From Granulicatella sp. WM01 (GTDB lineage: Bacteria > Bacillota > Bacilli > Lactobacillales > Aerococcaceae), in the NCBI RefSeq assembly GCF_004570605.1, contig NZ_SPPB01000002.1:1-64000 (forward strand): DNA of 64,000 nucleotides, in the 5' to 3' direction. The notes under the pieces were generated by a model. That model was not told the origin of the DNA and did not search any database. It was given only the letters and a program-made list of their open reading frames with translations. Shown here one piece after another: positions 1 through 9,864 of the stretch (the stretch's first letter is position 1; each line of letters opens with the position of its first letter). Made by a program: the position numbers and the translations under genes.

Positions 1-367
1 ATCTTGATAGAACATAGTAGGTGTATCCTTTCAATTTATATATGTATATTATAACAGTTAGTGAGGAAAAATGTATAAAATAAATGTTATACGAAAAAAG
101 ACCGCTGACAGTTATATTTGTCAACAGTCTGAAACGTGAAATCAATAAATTGGTTTCACGTTTTTTAATACAGCTATATGCTATTACTCTCCCTCAAAAA
201 TATAAAAATGGCTTTAAATCAAAGAGATTATTCCTTAATTTAAAGCCTAAATTCATACATAAATCTTCAGTTTTCCGTCTTTACATATGTGCTTACTAAA
301 ACATTTTATCAGTTGTAATATATCGTATACCTATCTAATCATTTACTATATCTAAATGATATAAATA
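1..367. other. Intergenic stretch at left edge
   Basis: No convincing gene is seen. A 71-codon open frame at 84-299 has no clear ribosome binding site and its translation looks random. The only structured element is the hairpin at 210-247, the probable terminator of the fructokinase gene that ends at 368. Confidence 0.6.
205..247 (-). terminator. Terminator of fructokinase gene (GGCTTTAAAT family)
   Basis: A perfect 10-bp inverted repeat, GGCTTTAAAT (210-219) and ATTTAAAGCC (238-247), surrounds an 18-base loop. Read on the minus strand it is followed by a U-tract (ATTTTT), so it fits a rho-independent terminator about 120 bases after the scrK stop. Stem and loop sequence are shared with hairpins at 3007, 29641 and 39208. 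Confidence 0.7.
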
Positions 368-1231
368 TTAACGTAATTGATTTTTTGCCAAAACAAAGCC
401 CCCAGTAATACCAGCATTATCTTCTAATCCCGGTAAAACAATGTATTCATTAATTGGTGGAGTTTTGACATATTGATTATTTAATAATTCAAAATGTGTA
501 CGAACTCTATCTAAAATTCCCGGTGCTTTCATCACACCACCACCCAAAATAATGCGTTCAGGTGCTAACGTTAATGTATATGTATATAACCCTTGTGCAA
601 TATACTGAACAACATATTCCCAAGCAACATGGTCCATCGGTACATCAGCACCTTTAATTCCTAATCGACCATCAAAAGACGGTCCAGCAGCCATGCCTTC
701 TAAACAATGTTTATGAAAACGGCACGTGCCATCAAAATGATCATCTACAACTGGTTGAATTAAAATATGTCCCATTTCTGGAGCATTATACCCCTCCATA
801 AGAGCATTATTATACACCATACCTCCACCAATACCTGTTCCAATTGTCAAATATAAAACATGTTTTAAGCCTTTTCCTGCTCCATAACCATGCTCTCCTA
901 AAACAGCAGCATTAACATCAGTTGTCCAGCCAATAGGTGTATTTGGATAACGTTCTTTCATAGCACCTAAAAAGTTAAAGTTTACCCATTTAATTTTTGG
1001 TGTACTTGTAATATAACCATACGTTGATGATGTTTTATCAATATCAATCGGCCCAAAAGAACCAATTCCGATTGCATCACAATTATGTTTGTCAAAAAAA
1101 GCAAATACATGCTCCATTGTTTCTTCAGGTGTTGTCGTTGGAAACGTCACACGCTCTATTACTTCCATATTCTCATTGCCAATACCACAAACAAATTTTG
1201 TTCCACCGGCTTCTATTGATCCTAATAACAT
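368..1231 (-). CDS. scrK: ROK-family fructokinase
   Basis: 287-residue sugar kinase of the ROK family. It would phosphorylate fructose, or a related hexose, with ATP in the cytoplasm. The sequence shows the N-terminal ATP-binding motif (SIEAGGTKF), the catalytic aspartate region (TTDVNAAVLGE), the glycine-rich phosphate motif (TIGTGIGGG) and a His/Cys zinc cluster (GHILIQP followed by CRFHKHC). These match ScrK-type fructokinases in order and length. The start has a GGAG-type site upstream in the minus-strand leader. It lies downstream of an MsmK-like ATPase gene and is the last gene of the sugar locus before the terminator at 205-247. The true substrate could be another ketose or hexose released from imported glycans. 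Confidence 0.85.
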   Translation of the reverse strand: MLLGSIEAGGTKFVCGIGNENMEVIERVTFPTTTPEETMEHVFAFFDKHNCDAIGIGSFGPIDIDKTSSTYGYITSTPKIKWVNFNFLGAMKERYPNTPIGWTTDVNAAVLGEHGYGAGKGLKHVLYLTIGTGIGGGMVYNNALMEGYNAPEMGHILIQPVVDDHFDGTCRFHKHCLEGMAAGPSFDGRLGIKGADVPMDHVAWEYVVQYIAQGLYTYTLTLAPERIILGGGVMKAPGILDRVRTHFELLNNQYVKTPPINEYIVLPGLEDNAGITGGFVLAKNQLR

Positions 1232-1550
1232 TTTATCGCTCCTTTTTTATAGATACATTTATTCTATCATAATGAAAATGTTAAAACTATGCCATTATTT
1301 AAGACTTTTCTATCCAAATAAAAGAATTTACGTTAATTGCTCTATTTTAATATATATCTTATCAAATCATGATTTCATTTTATATACACTATTGCTTTAC
1401 AGTTTTAACCATCAAATATTATTTTAGAAAAATCTATGTCCTTTTTTCTTTTTGCACGTATCCAATTCCTTATTTAAAATATGTTAAAAGGCAGTATACC
1501 ACCTTTTAACAAAGAAACTGGTTGTATAACATTACAACCAGCTGATATGA
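1232..1550. other. Intergenic region between ATPase gene and scrK
   Basis: Holds two adjacent hairpins near the end of the ATPase gene (1483-1541) and the scrK leader with its ribosome binding site. An open frame on the plus strand here is antisense to scrK and unconvincing. Confidence 0.5.
1483..1541 (-). terminator. Double hairpin terminator after msmK-like gene
   Basis: Two consecutive stem-loops lie ten bases past the stop of the ATPase gene: CTGGTTGTA/TACAACCAG (1518-1526 with 1533-1541) and GTTAAAAGG/CCTTTTAAC (1483-1491 with 1502-1510). They are in the position expected for transcription termination on the minus strand. Confidence 0.55.
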
Positions 1551-2681
1551 TTAAATCGCTTTTTCTGTGTCAATATCAAAGAAATGACCTTTATTTAAGT
1601 TAAATGCTAACTTCACTGATGAACCTGGTTCATGAAAATCAATAGCATCAACACGAGAAATAAATTCAAACTCATCAATTTTACTATATAACATTGATTC
1701 TGCACCCAATAATTCAGATACCATAACTTCTGATGTAATAATAGAATCAGAATAAGTATTCAATTCTAGTTCTGAAGCCTTAATGTCTTCAGGACGAATA
1801 CCGAAAACTAAACGTTTTCCATTATATCCTTTTTCTTCTAAATGCTTACGTTTTCCTACTGGCAATGTCAATGAGAATGATTTTCCGTTTGAAATCACAC
1901 CATCATTTAATGTCACTTCAAAGAAATTCATTGCCGGACTACCAATGAAACTTGCTACAAACTTGTTTGCTGGATAATTGTATAATTCTTGAGGTGTTCC
2001 AATTTGTTCTACACGACCAACTGTTCCTGTTCCACTTTCATTTTTAGAAGCACTCATAATAACAATACGATCTGCTAATGTCATTGCCTCTGTTTGATCG
2101 TGTGTCACGTAGATTGTAGTTGCACCAATACGACGGTGAATTTTAGCAATTTCTGCACGCATAGACACACGTAATTTTGCATCTAAGTTTGACAAAGGTT
2201 CGTCCATTAAGAACACTTTTACGTCCCTAACAATCGCACGACCCATTGCAACACGTTGACGTTGTCCACCGGATAAGTCAGCAGGTTTACGTGTTAATAA
2301 CTCCGTTAACCCTAAAATACTTGCTGCTTGCTCTACACGTGATTTAATTTCTTCTTTTGAATATTTACGCAACTTCAATCCAAATGCCATATTATCAAAA
2401 ACTGTCATGTGTGGGTATAACGCATAGTTTTGGAAAACCATTGCAATATCACGGTCTTTGGGCTCCACATCATTGACCAATACATTGTCAATATAAACTT
2501 CACCCTCTGTAATATCTTCCAAACCTGCAATCATACGCAAAGTTGTTGATTTTCCACATCCAGATGGTCCTACAAACACAATAAATTCTTTATCTTTAAT
2601 ATCTAAATTAAAGTTTTCTACTGAATAATGTTCACTTTTTGGGTATTTTTTATAAACATTATTAATATTTAATTGAACCAT
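1551..2681 (-). CDS. msmK: Sugar ABC transporter ATP-binding protein (MsmK/UgpC type)
   Basis: 376-residue ATPase of the CUT1 carbohydrate importer family. It energises sugar uptake from the cytoplasmic face of the membrane. Visible motifs are Walker A (GPSGCGKST), the ABC signature (LSGGQRQRVAMGRAI), Walker B (VFLMDEPLSNLDAK) and the switch histidine (YVTHDQTEAM). A C-terminal regulatory domain of about 140 residues follows, as in MalK/MsmK/UgpC. The CUT1 permeases and lipoprotein at 8296-11729 have no adjacent ATPase, so this separate gene probably supplies it, and as in streptococcal MsmK it may serve several importers. A cre-like site at 2791-2804 suggests CcpA control. Confidence 0.9.
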   Translation of the reverse strand: MVQLNINNVYKKYPKSEHYSVENFNLDIKDKEFIVFVGPSGCGKSTTLRMIAGLEDITEGEVYIDNVLVNDVEPKDRDIAMVFQNYALYPHMTVFDNMAFGLKLRKYSKEEIKSRVEQAASILGLTELLTRKPADLSGGQRQRVAMGRAIVRDVKVFLMDEPLSNLDAKLRVSMRAEIAKIHRRIGATTIYVTHDQTEAMTLADRIVIMSASKNESGTGTVGRVEQIGTPQELYNYPANKFVASFIGSPAMNFFEVTLNDGVISNGKSFSLTLPVGKRKHLEEKGYNGKRLVFGIRPEDIKASELELNTYSDSIITSEVMVSELLGAESMLYSKIDEFEFISRVDAIDFHEPGSSVKLAFNLNKGHFFDIDTEKAI

Positions 2682-2790
2682 TTCTTGTCCTCTTTTCTAT
2701 TTTCTGCTTATACAGCAAAACTAGATTTTCCATTATCTGTAAACTGTCTAGATTTCTATATAATGTTTTTTATGATATTTACATTATAAT

Positions 2791-2804
2791 TGAAAACGTT
2801 TTTT
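2791..2804. promoter_or_regulatory. cre-like catabolite control site
   Basis: TGAAAACGTTTTTT resembles the CcpA operator consensus TGWNANCGNTNWCA, diverging at the last two or three positions. It lies about 110 bases upstream of the ATPase start. Assignment is by resemblance only. Confidence 0.5.
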
Positions 2805-3000
2805 AAGGCTATATCAAATTGCACGAAAAATTAACTAAAACTTGTGCAAGTTGCTTAAGTTGATAATAATACGCTTTATAACAATATGATACACATGTTT
2901 CTTGTAGAGTTCGTCATGTTTTTTAGTAGTCAAGTGATAAACAACTTAGTAATATATTTACGAGCTATTTCTATTCATAAACACAATTCATACTACACCA

Positions 3001-3046
3001 AAAAATGACTTTAAATTAAAGATTATAGATACCTCATTTAAAGTCA
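3001..3046 (-). terminator. Terminator of PucR-type gene (GGCTTTAAAT family)
   Basis: GACTTTAAAT (3007-3016) pairs perfectly with ATTTAAAGTC (3036-3045). On the minus strand a U5 tract follows. The loop is alignable with the other three members of the family, and GACTTT/AAAGTC shows a compensated base-pair change relative to GGCTTT/AAAGCC. Confidence 0.65.
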
Positions 3047-3162
3047 CTTTATTATTTATATTTTTTCTCTACCCTATGTTCTATTCATGAGTATTTTTCA
3101 TTCTTAATACTTTTATCCCCTTATCTTTAAAGATATTCTTATACTTTTTGTTTCATCTCATA

Positions 3163-4035
3163 TTAGAAAGCACTATCCATTAGCACAAAATAGCATAGTG
3201 CTAAATCGTCCATTCGTTTTAAAGACAGTCCTGTCTGCTCATAAAATCTATCTAGCTTGTATTGTAATGTGTTCCGGTGCATGTACAAATTTTGTGCAGT
3301 TTTCGTCAACACCGCTCCCTCATGCCAAAGCATTTTAATAACGTCACTCAATTGTTCATGATTTTGAATAATCTGCTTTAAATATGTTGTTAAAAATAAG
3401 ATGTCCCCTTGAGCATTGCGTTGTCCCCACAACACTAATTGGCTAAATAATAAACATGTGGAACGCTCATACTCTTTCACCCATTGATAAAACAGTTTAT
3501 GCTCTATTTGAAATAATTTTGGCAATAAACTCTTGGCACTCTCCCATATTTGTCCAACTAATACCGCCATTTTTACACCAAAATCAATTTCTATAGTCGC
3601 TGTAATATCACTTAAAGCCTCTTGATCTATAGTAAGAACAGTTTGGTCAAGAATAAATATGAGATTACTGTCGCTCATATAACATTGTGCTAAAAGATTA
3701 GGAAAAAACGCTTGAAAAATACCAAGAATATCTTTCTGGAATGTTTTACCTTGATATAAATGTATATGGATAAACTGAATTTTTGTACACTCAAACTGAA
3801 CAAAGTCTTTCTCTAATATGAGGTAACGATACCATGGTTGATGTTCTAAATGACTGGTTGTTTCTTTATCATAATAGGTACGAATAGCTTGTTGTTGTAT
3901 AAACGTTATACATTTATTATCTAATTCTATCCATCTCCCTAATGACAAGGGCAATACAATTGAGCTCTTTGTTTTTGGAAACTGTTGATGTATTTCAGCT
4001 TCTGGAAAAAGAGATATAAATTCTTGTTCGTTCAT
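3163..4035 (-). CDS. PucR/CdaR-type transcriptional regulator
   Basis: 290-residue putative DNA-binding regulator. The last 60 or so residues match the PucR C-terminal helix-turn-helix: LWHEGAVLTKTAQNLYMHRNTLQYKLDRF, then a conserved alanine/leucine-rich helix, ending MDDLALCYFVLM. The N-terminal 230 residues are not a recognised sensor domain and show no membrane segment. The gene starts 16 bases after the stop of the YesN-type response regulator, with AAGGAG in front of the ATG, so it is probably co-transcribed with yesL-yesM-yesN. Having a second regulator in the same operon as a complete two-component system suggests an additional cytoplasmic signal. The ligand cannot be read from sequence. 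Confidence 0.75.
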   Translation of the reverse strand: MNEQEFISLFPEAEIHQQFPKTKSSIVLPLSLGRWIELDNKCITFIQQQAIRTYYDKETTSHLEHQPWYRYLILEKDFVQFECTKIQFIHIHLYQGKTFQKDILGIFQAFFPNLLAQCYMSDSNLIFILDQTVLTIDQEALSDITATIEIDFGVKMAVLVGQIWESAKSLLPKLFQIEHKLFYQWVKEYERSTCLLFSQLVLWGQRNAQGDILFLTTYLKQIIQNHEQLSDVIKMLWHEGAVLTKTAQNLYMHRNTLQYKLDRFYEQTGLSLKRMDDLALCYFVLMDSAF

Positions 4036-4051
4036 AGAAACTCCTTAATCT

Positions 4052-5359
4052 CTAATGTTCATTTAATTCCGATCTCAAACTTAAAATTTGTTTACGATAA
4101 GCCTTTGGTGATTCTCCACATAAACGTTTAAACGTTTTATAAAAATATCCTACATTACTGTACCCTACTTTATAACAAATAAGGTCAATACTGTCATTAC
4201 TTCCTAATAATAGTTGTTGTGCTACTTTAACTCTTTGTTTGTTCAACAGTTCAGCAAATGTTAAAGATGTTTCTTTTTTAATAATTTGTCCTAAATAAAC
4301 AGTATTAATAAATAATCGCTGACTAACAACTTTCAAAGTCAAATCACTTTGATACTCTTGACTAATAATAGTTAATACTTTTTTAACATTATGGCTATAA
4401 TGATGTAACTCAATCATATTTAGTAATTCGTTTGAAATAAATTGAATTAAATCATTGAAGAGTTGGTATTGTCTAACAGATGTAAACAATGTTTGTAAGT
4501 CCTCATGCCCAACACGATTAAAGTATTGGTACACGTCCATCATTAATTGGATAAACAACTGTTGTGTCAGATGAACATCTGGTGTCCATTTTTCTAATTC
4601 ACTTTTTACAGCAGGCAATTTTTCCAAAAAGTCATTTACTTTTCCAGCTAAAATTGACGGGTAAATATCATTGTATATTTCCCAAAGCATGTCTTTATTT
4701 TCGCCTAATTTTCCATAAAACATAATCTTCTCAACTTTTGTTTTAAATGTTTCAAAAAGTGTATGGTGTATTAATTTTTCTGCATAGATGATATTGTCCA
4801 CAAGCGTATCCACAATAGAGAAATGAATAACTTTCCCTTGAACGTGTCGCTCCAATGAAATAAGTGCTGGAATAGTATCATAGCTAGCCACCAAATACAT
4901 GTCCTTATCACAAGCCATATCCTCCATTACATCATCAGCATTGACAGGATAGCCTTTTAGAAAATCGAGTGGACGACTAGCTGATTGCAATTTTGATTGC
5001 ACAATACGGCGAATTGTTTGTTCCAATTCTTCTTTATTAATAGGTTTCACTAGATAGTTTTTTACACCTAAGCTCATTGCTTTTTTGACATAATCAAATT
5101 CTTGATAACCTGACATCACAATACATTCAATCGTTAGTTTTTTTTGATAAATCTCTTGAATCATTTCTAAACCAGACATTCCCGGCATTGTCACATCAGT
5201 AATAATAATATCTACATGATTTTCCTTGATATATTGCAATGCACTCTCAGCATTTTCTGCCGTATGAACAATTTCAACATGCAAAGACTGATAATCCAAA
5301 AAGCATTTCATTCCCTCCAAAATCATGTACTCATCATCAACAATCATTAATTTATACAC
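4052..5359 (-). CDS. yesN: YesN-type response regulator (REC + AraC HTH)
   Basis: 435-residue response regulator. Residues 1-115 are a receiver domain with the acidic pocket (VDDE), phospho-acceptor region (IIITDVTMPGMSGLEM) and conserved lysine (YLVKPI). Residues of about 335-432 are an AraC/XylS double helix-turn-helix with the typical ending (YKVGYSNVGYFYKTFKRLCGESPKAYR). The middle 200 residues are a family-typical linker without an assigned fold. It lies 41 bases after the histidine kinase gene and should be phosphorylated by it. By analogy with other YesMN pairs, the probable target is the CUT1 importer promoter near 11775. Confidence 0.92.
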   Translation of the reverse strand: MYKLMIVDDEYMILEGMKCFLDYQSLHVEIVHTAENAESALQYIKENHVDIIITDVTMPGMSGLEMIQEIYQKKLTIECIVMSGYQEFDYVKKAMSLGVKNYLVKPINKEELEQTIRRIVQSKLQSASRPLDFLKGYPVNADDVMEDMACDKDMYLVASYDTIPALISLERHVQGKVIHFSIVDTLVDNIIYAEKLIHHTLFETFKTKVEKIMFYGKLGENKDMLWEIYNDIYPSILAGKVNDFLEKLPAVKSELEKWTPDVHLTQQLFIQLMMDVYQYFNRVGHEDLQTLFTSVRQYQLFNDLIQFISNELLNMIELHHYSHNVKKVLTIISQEYQSDLTLKVVSQRLFINTVYLGQIIKKETSLTFAELLNKQRVKVAQQLLLGSNDSIDLICYKVGYSNVGYFYKTFKRLCGESPKAYRKQILSLRSELNEH

Positions 5360-5400
5360 TCTATCTCTCCTTTATTCTATTTAGTCTACATCTATTTAAT

Positions 5401-7041
5401 TTATTCATTAAAAATTTCTTGTCCCCGTAAATAAATGTGATATGTTACCCCTTCATTTTCTTTAGTATGTAACTCAATATCATAGTTATTCCCAAAGTGC
5501 AACAACATTCTTTCATGCACATTAACAATACCTATAGATTGCGTAGGTATACCTATTTTAGAAATATCACGTGTTGTTAAAATTTTTGTTAAATATGCAC
5601 AAGTTTCCTCAGACATTCCTTTTCCATTATCTCGAATAATCATTTCAACACCTTGTCTTTTTCGCATAACTTTCACACTTATTGCATTATTTGTACGACG
5701 TAAGTCTATTCCATGGACAAAGTAATTTTCAATAAGTGGCTGAATTGTAAACCGTGGTATTTTAATGTTTTGGCATCCTTCATCAATAATAAACGAGTAT
5801 GCAATGGCTTTTGGATGTCGAATTTGACAAATATAGCTGTGTTTTTCGCAAAATGCCAATTCTTCTTCAATAGTTGTCATTTTTTCTTGAGAAATACTGC
5901 TTCTTAATAAACTAGAAAACGCATAAATCATATTAGCCAATTCGTCCATTTGTTTTGTAATAGCATACATTCTAAAAAATTCTAGCGTATTATATAAAAA
6001 ATGTGGATTGATTTGTGCCTGTAACGCTTTCATATTGGCATCTTTCTGTGCTATTTCTAGTAGATAGATTTTATTGACAGAACTTTCTATGGAATCTAGC
6101 ATACGATTAATTTCCGAAGAAATAAGATGCATTTCAAATTCTTTAGAACTTACATCAATTCGTCTTGTTTTATCATCTTCTGCAATCACTTGAATGGTCA
6201 TTACTAAATCTTCTACTTGACGTTTGTATTTTAAAAATATTTTTTGTAATAATGTGAGTAAAATACTAATTAAAATGACGCTTCCAATAAAGATAAACAG
6301 TAAAAGTTTAACCAATTCATAAAAAATATGTTCTTTTGATACTGCAACGGTCAACACAAAATCATCTACCGATAAGCTCGTTGAAAATGATGTGTCTAAG
6401 TCTTTGTTTAATGTGTACAATTCATTACCATAATTGCTTTTTACAACAGCCGATACGGGAATATTTGTTACACTGGCAACTAACTGATTCAAACGTTCAA
6501 CATCAATGGTAATGTACGCCACTCCAATTGCATTTGAAGATGCTGAATCATATAAATTAATCGCAAAACTATTGTTTGGTGCGATATACTCAGACGCCAA
6601 TACTTGTACACCACCTTTTTCATCAGCAGTGGATACAAAAACTTTATTCTCAGCATTTAAAGCAATATCAATACCTTTGATAAAGGAATGCCGACGATAA
6701 ATATTTGCAATATTATTATGAAAAGACATTTCTTTAACAAATAAAAAAGGATGATGCAATCTCCATAATTGGTACTCTTCTGGATTAAGTGAAAAATATT
6801 TATATACACTTTCTAGTTTGTCTTTATCTCCAATAAAATCATATATCTCTAGTCTTGAACGGCTGATTTCATAAACAATTTCATCTCTAAGCTGTTCAAT
6901 GATTTGCTGCTGAACATGAGCCATATCATTTACAGTTTGCTGCCACCCTAAAAAAGATAACACACTCGCAAAAAAGATAATAATAATGACTACAACAACT
7001 GAATAGCTTTTTAATAGTGAATGAATTAATATTTTCTTCAT
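5401..7041 (-). CDS. yesM: YesM-type sensor histidine kinase
   Basis: 546-residue membrane sensor kinase. It has an N-terminal transmembrane helix (SYSVVVVIIIIFFASVLSFL), an extracytoplasmic region of about 210 residues, a second membrane helix (LLLFIFIGSVILISILLTLL) and a HAMP-like linker. The His_kinase motif (INPHFLYN) lies near residue 345, and the C-terminal ATPase carries the N box and DNGKGM. This is the layout of the YesM/LytS class that pairs with AraC-type regulators. The ATG at 7041 has AGGTG six bases upstream; a GTG nine bases earlier follows the yesL stop directly and has no spacing for a binding site. It probably senses an extracellular sugar or the sugar-binding lipoprotein. 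Confidence 0.92.
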   Translation of the reverse strand: MKKILIHSLLKSYSVVVVIIIIFFASVLSFLGWQQTVNDMAHVQQQIIEQLRDEIVYEISRSRLEIYDFIGDKDKLESVYKYFSLNPEEYQLWRLHHPFLFVKEMSFHNNIANIYRRHSFIKGIDIALNAENKVFVSTADEKGGVQVLASEYIAPNNSFAINLYDSASSNAIGVAYITIDVERLNQLVASVTNIPVSAVVKSNYGNELYTLNKDLDTSFSTSLSVDDFVLTVAVSKEHIFYELVKLLLFIFIGSVILISILLTLLQKIFLKYKRQVEDLVMTIQVIAEDDKTRRIDVSSKEFEMHLISSEINRMLDSIESSVNKIYLLEIAQKDANMKALQAQINPHFLYNTLEFFRMYAITKQMDELANMIYAFSSLLRSSISQEKMTTIEEELAFCEKHSYICQIRHPKAIAYSFIIDEGCQNIKIPRFTIQPLIENYFVHGIDLRRTNNAISVKVMRKRQGVEMIIRDNGKGMSEETCAYLTKILTTRDISKIGIPTQSIGIVNVHERMLLHFGNNYDIELHTKENEGVTYHIYLRGQEIFNE

Positions 7042-7050
7042 ATTCAACAC

Positions 7051-7662
7051 CTAGTCTTGATAGTATTGTGCCACACGTTCATAAATAGGATCTAATACAT
7101 CAAATACAAACATTAACCAAATAATTGGAATGAACACAGCTACAATTAGCGTTACCTTTGATAAAATAAAGGTACAAATTGCTGTTCCAATCGCTAATTT
7201 TGCTAAAGATTTAATGCTGAAAAATACAGCTATGGCGGATAATTTTAATCCAATAAATAGTCGAAATTCATAATACACGTGTAATTTTAAATATACTACA
7301 TAAACACAAAGTATATAAAATATAATAAAGGCATTAATGATACTGAATAATAATGTGAAAATGGATTGATTAGGTAATTGAACCAATAAATATAAACCGT
7401 ATGCCATAATGCTGATGCTTAGACCTAGAACACCTCCTAGCGCATTAGTCGACCAAAAAATAGTTTTATAATATTTCCATGCATCAGCAAAATGGTATTT
7501 ACTAACATCCATACGATATTGGCGATACATGTATAAAACGGTCGCATTTGCAGGTGTAAATCCGAAAATAAAAAAGCCTGCTACGAGCATAACGATATAA
7601 ATCATACTTAATCTCATAATAAAAAATACTCTTAAAAAAATATTCTCTAATAAACGTTCCAT
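7051..7662 (-). CDS. yesL: YesL-like DUF624 membrane protein
   Basis: 203-residue integral membrane protein with about five hydrophobic segments. It matches the DUF624/YesL family, seen in the N-terminal pattern ending GFFIFGFTPANATVLY and the short amphipathic DAWKYYKTIF segment. YesL-type genes are commonly found beside YesMN two-component systems and lpl/yte sugar importers, as here. It is the first gene of the yesL-yesM-yesN-pucR cluster, and its stop is adjacent to the kinase start. Its biochemical role is not established; an accessory role to the sensor or the importer is inference. Confidence 0.85.
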   Translation of the reverse strand: MERLLENIFLRVFFIMRLSMIYIVMLVAGFFIFGFTPANATVLYMYRQYRMDVSKYHFADAWKYYKTIFWSTNALGGVLGLSISIMAYGLYLLVQLPNQSIFTLLFSIINAFIIFYILCVYVVYLKLHVYYEFRLFIGLKLSAIAVFFSIKSLAKLAIGTAICTFILSKVTLIVAVFIPIIWLMFVFDVLDPIYERVAQYYQD

Positions 7663-8295
7663 ACAATCCTCCTAGTTTTTTTCTTATTATACCAAAAAAT
7701 CAAGGTAAAATAAACATTCCTTCATTATTTCTAAGCAAACATCATTCTCTATGATGCTAGTGACTATATATATTAATAGACACCTACGATAAATAATTGG
7801 CCCGATTTTTATAATCATTTTTTACTTAAATAGCACATCATATCACTTGATTACTCTCCTAAAGTATATATTATTAACAGAACATGACTATATTTAGCGT
7901 TTTACTAGTGACTTTACGTTGTTACTGTTTGCCATAGTCGTCTACTAAAATAGTATTTCACCTTTTATATTTACATTATTTAGGAAAACATGGCATAAAG
8001 ATTAATCTTAATAAATAAAAAATCATTCAATTCACAAACTTAGATTATCCTCAAGCCTAATGCATGCTGCTTTTACAATTCCCTTACACGTCTATACTTG
8101 ATACCTTATAGTAAATAAGAACAACAGTAGGATAAACTATTATGAGGATACAATATTTATTTGTTTTTAAGCTAGGTATATATGTAGAAAGCAGATAAAC
8201 CTATTACTAAAAACATAAAAAGTATAGAGGACATTATAGAATAATGTGTCTATACTTTTTATGCGTGTCAAATTTAGGATATTAAATGATTAAAA
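7663..8295. other. Long intergenic region upstream of yesL
   Basis: This 633-base AT-rich stretch separates the importer operon from the regulatory operon. It holds the terminator of the lipoprotein gene (8217-8260), the unassigned promoter of yesL, and an 18-base hairpin motif (7739-7756) that recurs in front of gpsB. No protein-coding frame or RNA gene was recognised. Confidence 0.5.
8217..8260 (-). terminator. Strong terminator of sugar importer operon
   Basis: A near-continuous stem pairs 8217-8237 with 8242-8260 around an AGAA loop (AAAAAGTATAGA with TCTATACTTTTT outside, ACATTAT/ATAATGT inside, one bulge). The minus-strand 3' side ends in a U-run. It lies 36 bases after the lipoprotein stop. 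Confidence 0.85.
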
Positions 8296-9768
8296 TTAGT
8301 TTTTATTTTTCAAAAATTCATCATATTGACGTTGAATTTCTTTCAATACTTTTTCGTATGAACCTTCAGATTTTAATTTTGTTAGCATTTCTTCAATAGC
8401 TTGATCTGGATCAACTGTTCCTGTTCCAATATTTTTAATGTATTGTTTCATAACGTTTTGAACACTTGAAATTTCAGATTTAATGCTATCTGTGTTTACA
8501 GTAAATCCTAAAGCTGGAGATTCTTTAGCTTCTTTTAATACTTTTTTAGATTGTTCAATATCTGCATCTTTTACTTTATCAGTTGTATATAAGATATAGT
8601 TGTTACCTAAGTTCCAAGCTGACATACGAGTATCTGATTTGTAACCTGGTAATAATTTAATACGGTTTTCACCTGCTGAGTCTTTTTCCCAGTTTTCGCC
8701 TTCTGGACCATATACTAAACCATTTAATAATTCTTTATTAGTATTTAATAAGTTTAATACTTCCATAGCTTTTTCTTTATTTTTAGATGTTTTAGAAATA
8801 ACAAAGTTTGCTACTTGTGTTGATCCACTTGTTTTATACGCTGCTGTCACTGGACGAGATACAATTGGGTAACCTGCAACAGTTGTTAATAAGCTATCAC
8901 CAAAGTCTGCTGGTCCTTGTGTTTCTTCACGAACAAACCATGTTTCTTTTTCTAATGGATAAGTTGCTTTACTTGTTGCAATATCTGCTGGAATATATCC
9001 TTTTTGATAGAAACCACGGATTACTCTTAATTTTTCTTTATAGCTTTCTACTTCATAAGGATTTACAATTTTAGTTGTATCTCCGTCATGGTCAACACCA
9101 AATGGCATTTCATTTCCTAATGGATGGAAGAAGTTTGCTGATGTTTGTCCTGCTGGGAAAGGTACAATTCCAGGTTCTTTTTCTTTAATCACAGCCAATA
9201 GCGGTTCTAAGTCTGCATAAGAATTTACTTTAGAAATATCTAAATTGTATTTATCTACCAAGTTTTTGTTGAATGATAATACTTGTTGTGATGCCACATT
9301 CGCATTAACTGGTACAGCATAAATTTTGCCGTTGATTGTATTTCCTTTAATGTAGGCAGGATCTAAACTTTCATACAATTCTTTACCTTCTTTTTTGTAT
9401 AACTCTGTTAAATCTGCATAAGCACCTTTTTGAGCATTTACAACATAATTATCTGCAAATGCGATGTCATAATTTTCACCAGAAGATGTGATGATTGACA
9501 TTTTTTCTTTATAATCGCCCCAGTCAATGTATTTAATTTCTAACTTAGCGTTTAATTTTTCACCGATAATTTTGTTTGCATTTTCCATCAATTTATCCAT
9601 ATTTTTTGGAGCTGTACCAATTTGGTACATTAAAATTGATGTTTTTTCATCTTTTTTAGTTTCTGATTCGCCAGTTTTTTTAGTACTGCTTCCGTTACCA
9701 CATGCTGCTAAAGCTAAAACTGCTGTTAAAGTAGCACCTGTTAATGCCATTTTTTTCCACATTTTCAT
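8296..9768 (-). CDS. Sugar ABC transporter substrate-binding lipoprotein (CUT1, LplA/NgtS-like)
   Basis: 490-residue lipoprotein that captures an oligosaccharide outside the membrane for the two permeases encoded upstream. A signal peptide with lipobox (LAAC-GNGS) ends at a cysteine near residue 22, followed by a lysine-rich linker. Length and body fit the large (about 490-residue) solute-binding proteins of LplABC/YtcQ importers. The start at 9768 is chosen because AAGGAG lies just upstream; an in-frame ATG 81 bases earlier would place 27 polar residues before the signal peptide. It is third in the permease-permease-lipoprotein operon. The closest architecture I know is the pneumococcal N-glycan importer Ngt controlled by a YesMN system; the substrate here is inference. 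Confidence 0.88.
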   Translation of the reverse strand: MKMWKKMALTGATLTAVLALAACGNGSSTKKTGESETKKDEKTSILMYQIGTAPKNMDKLMENANKIIGEKLNAKLEIKYIDWGDYKEKMSIITSSGENYDIAFADNYVVNAQKGAYADLTELYKKEGKELYESLDPAYIKGNTINGKIYAVPVNANVASQQVLSFNKNLVDKYNLDISKVNSYADLEPLLAVIKEKEPGIVPFPAGQTSANFFHPLGNEMPFGVDHDGDTTKIVNPYEVESYKEKLRVIRGFYQKGYIPADIATSKATYPLEKETWFVREETQGPADFGDSLLTTVAGYPIVSRPVTAAYKTSGSTQVANFVISKTSKNKEKAMEVLNLLNTNKELLNGLVYGPEGENWEKDSAGENRIKLLPGYKSDTRMSAWNLGNNYILYTTDKVKDADIEQSKKVLKEAKESPALGFTVNTDSIKSEISSVQNVMKQYIKNIGTGTVDPDQAIEEMLTKLKSEGSYEKVLKEIQRQYDEFLKNKN

Positions 9769-9864
9769 AATGTATTCTCCTTTGATAATAAAATAATATA
9801 ATAATTGATACCTAAATTTAACAACTTTTTCGTGCATCACTCCTCTCAAGTGAATAACTATTGA

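Larger units (their letters stand above)
2682..3162. other. Intergenic region upstream of msmK-like gene
   Basis: This 481-base stretch holds the probable promoter region of the ATPase gene, a cre-like site (2791-2804) and the terminator of the PucR-type gene (3007-3045). No open frame of interest is seen. Confidence 0.5.

Noticed and set aside
84-299. 71-codon plus-strand open frame
   Set aside because: No ribosome binding site, unconvincing composition, and it contains the scrK terminator hairpin.
1024-1427. Plus-strand open frames over the scrK start
   Set aside because: They are antisense to a well-supported gene and have no family resemblance.
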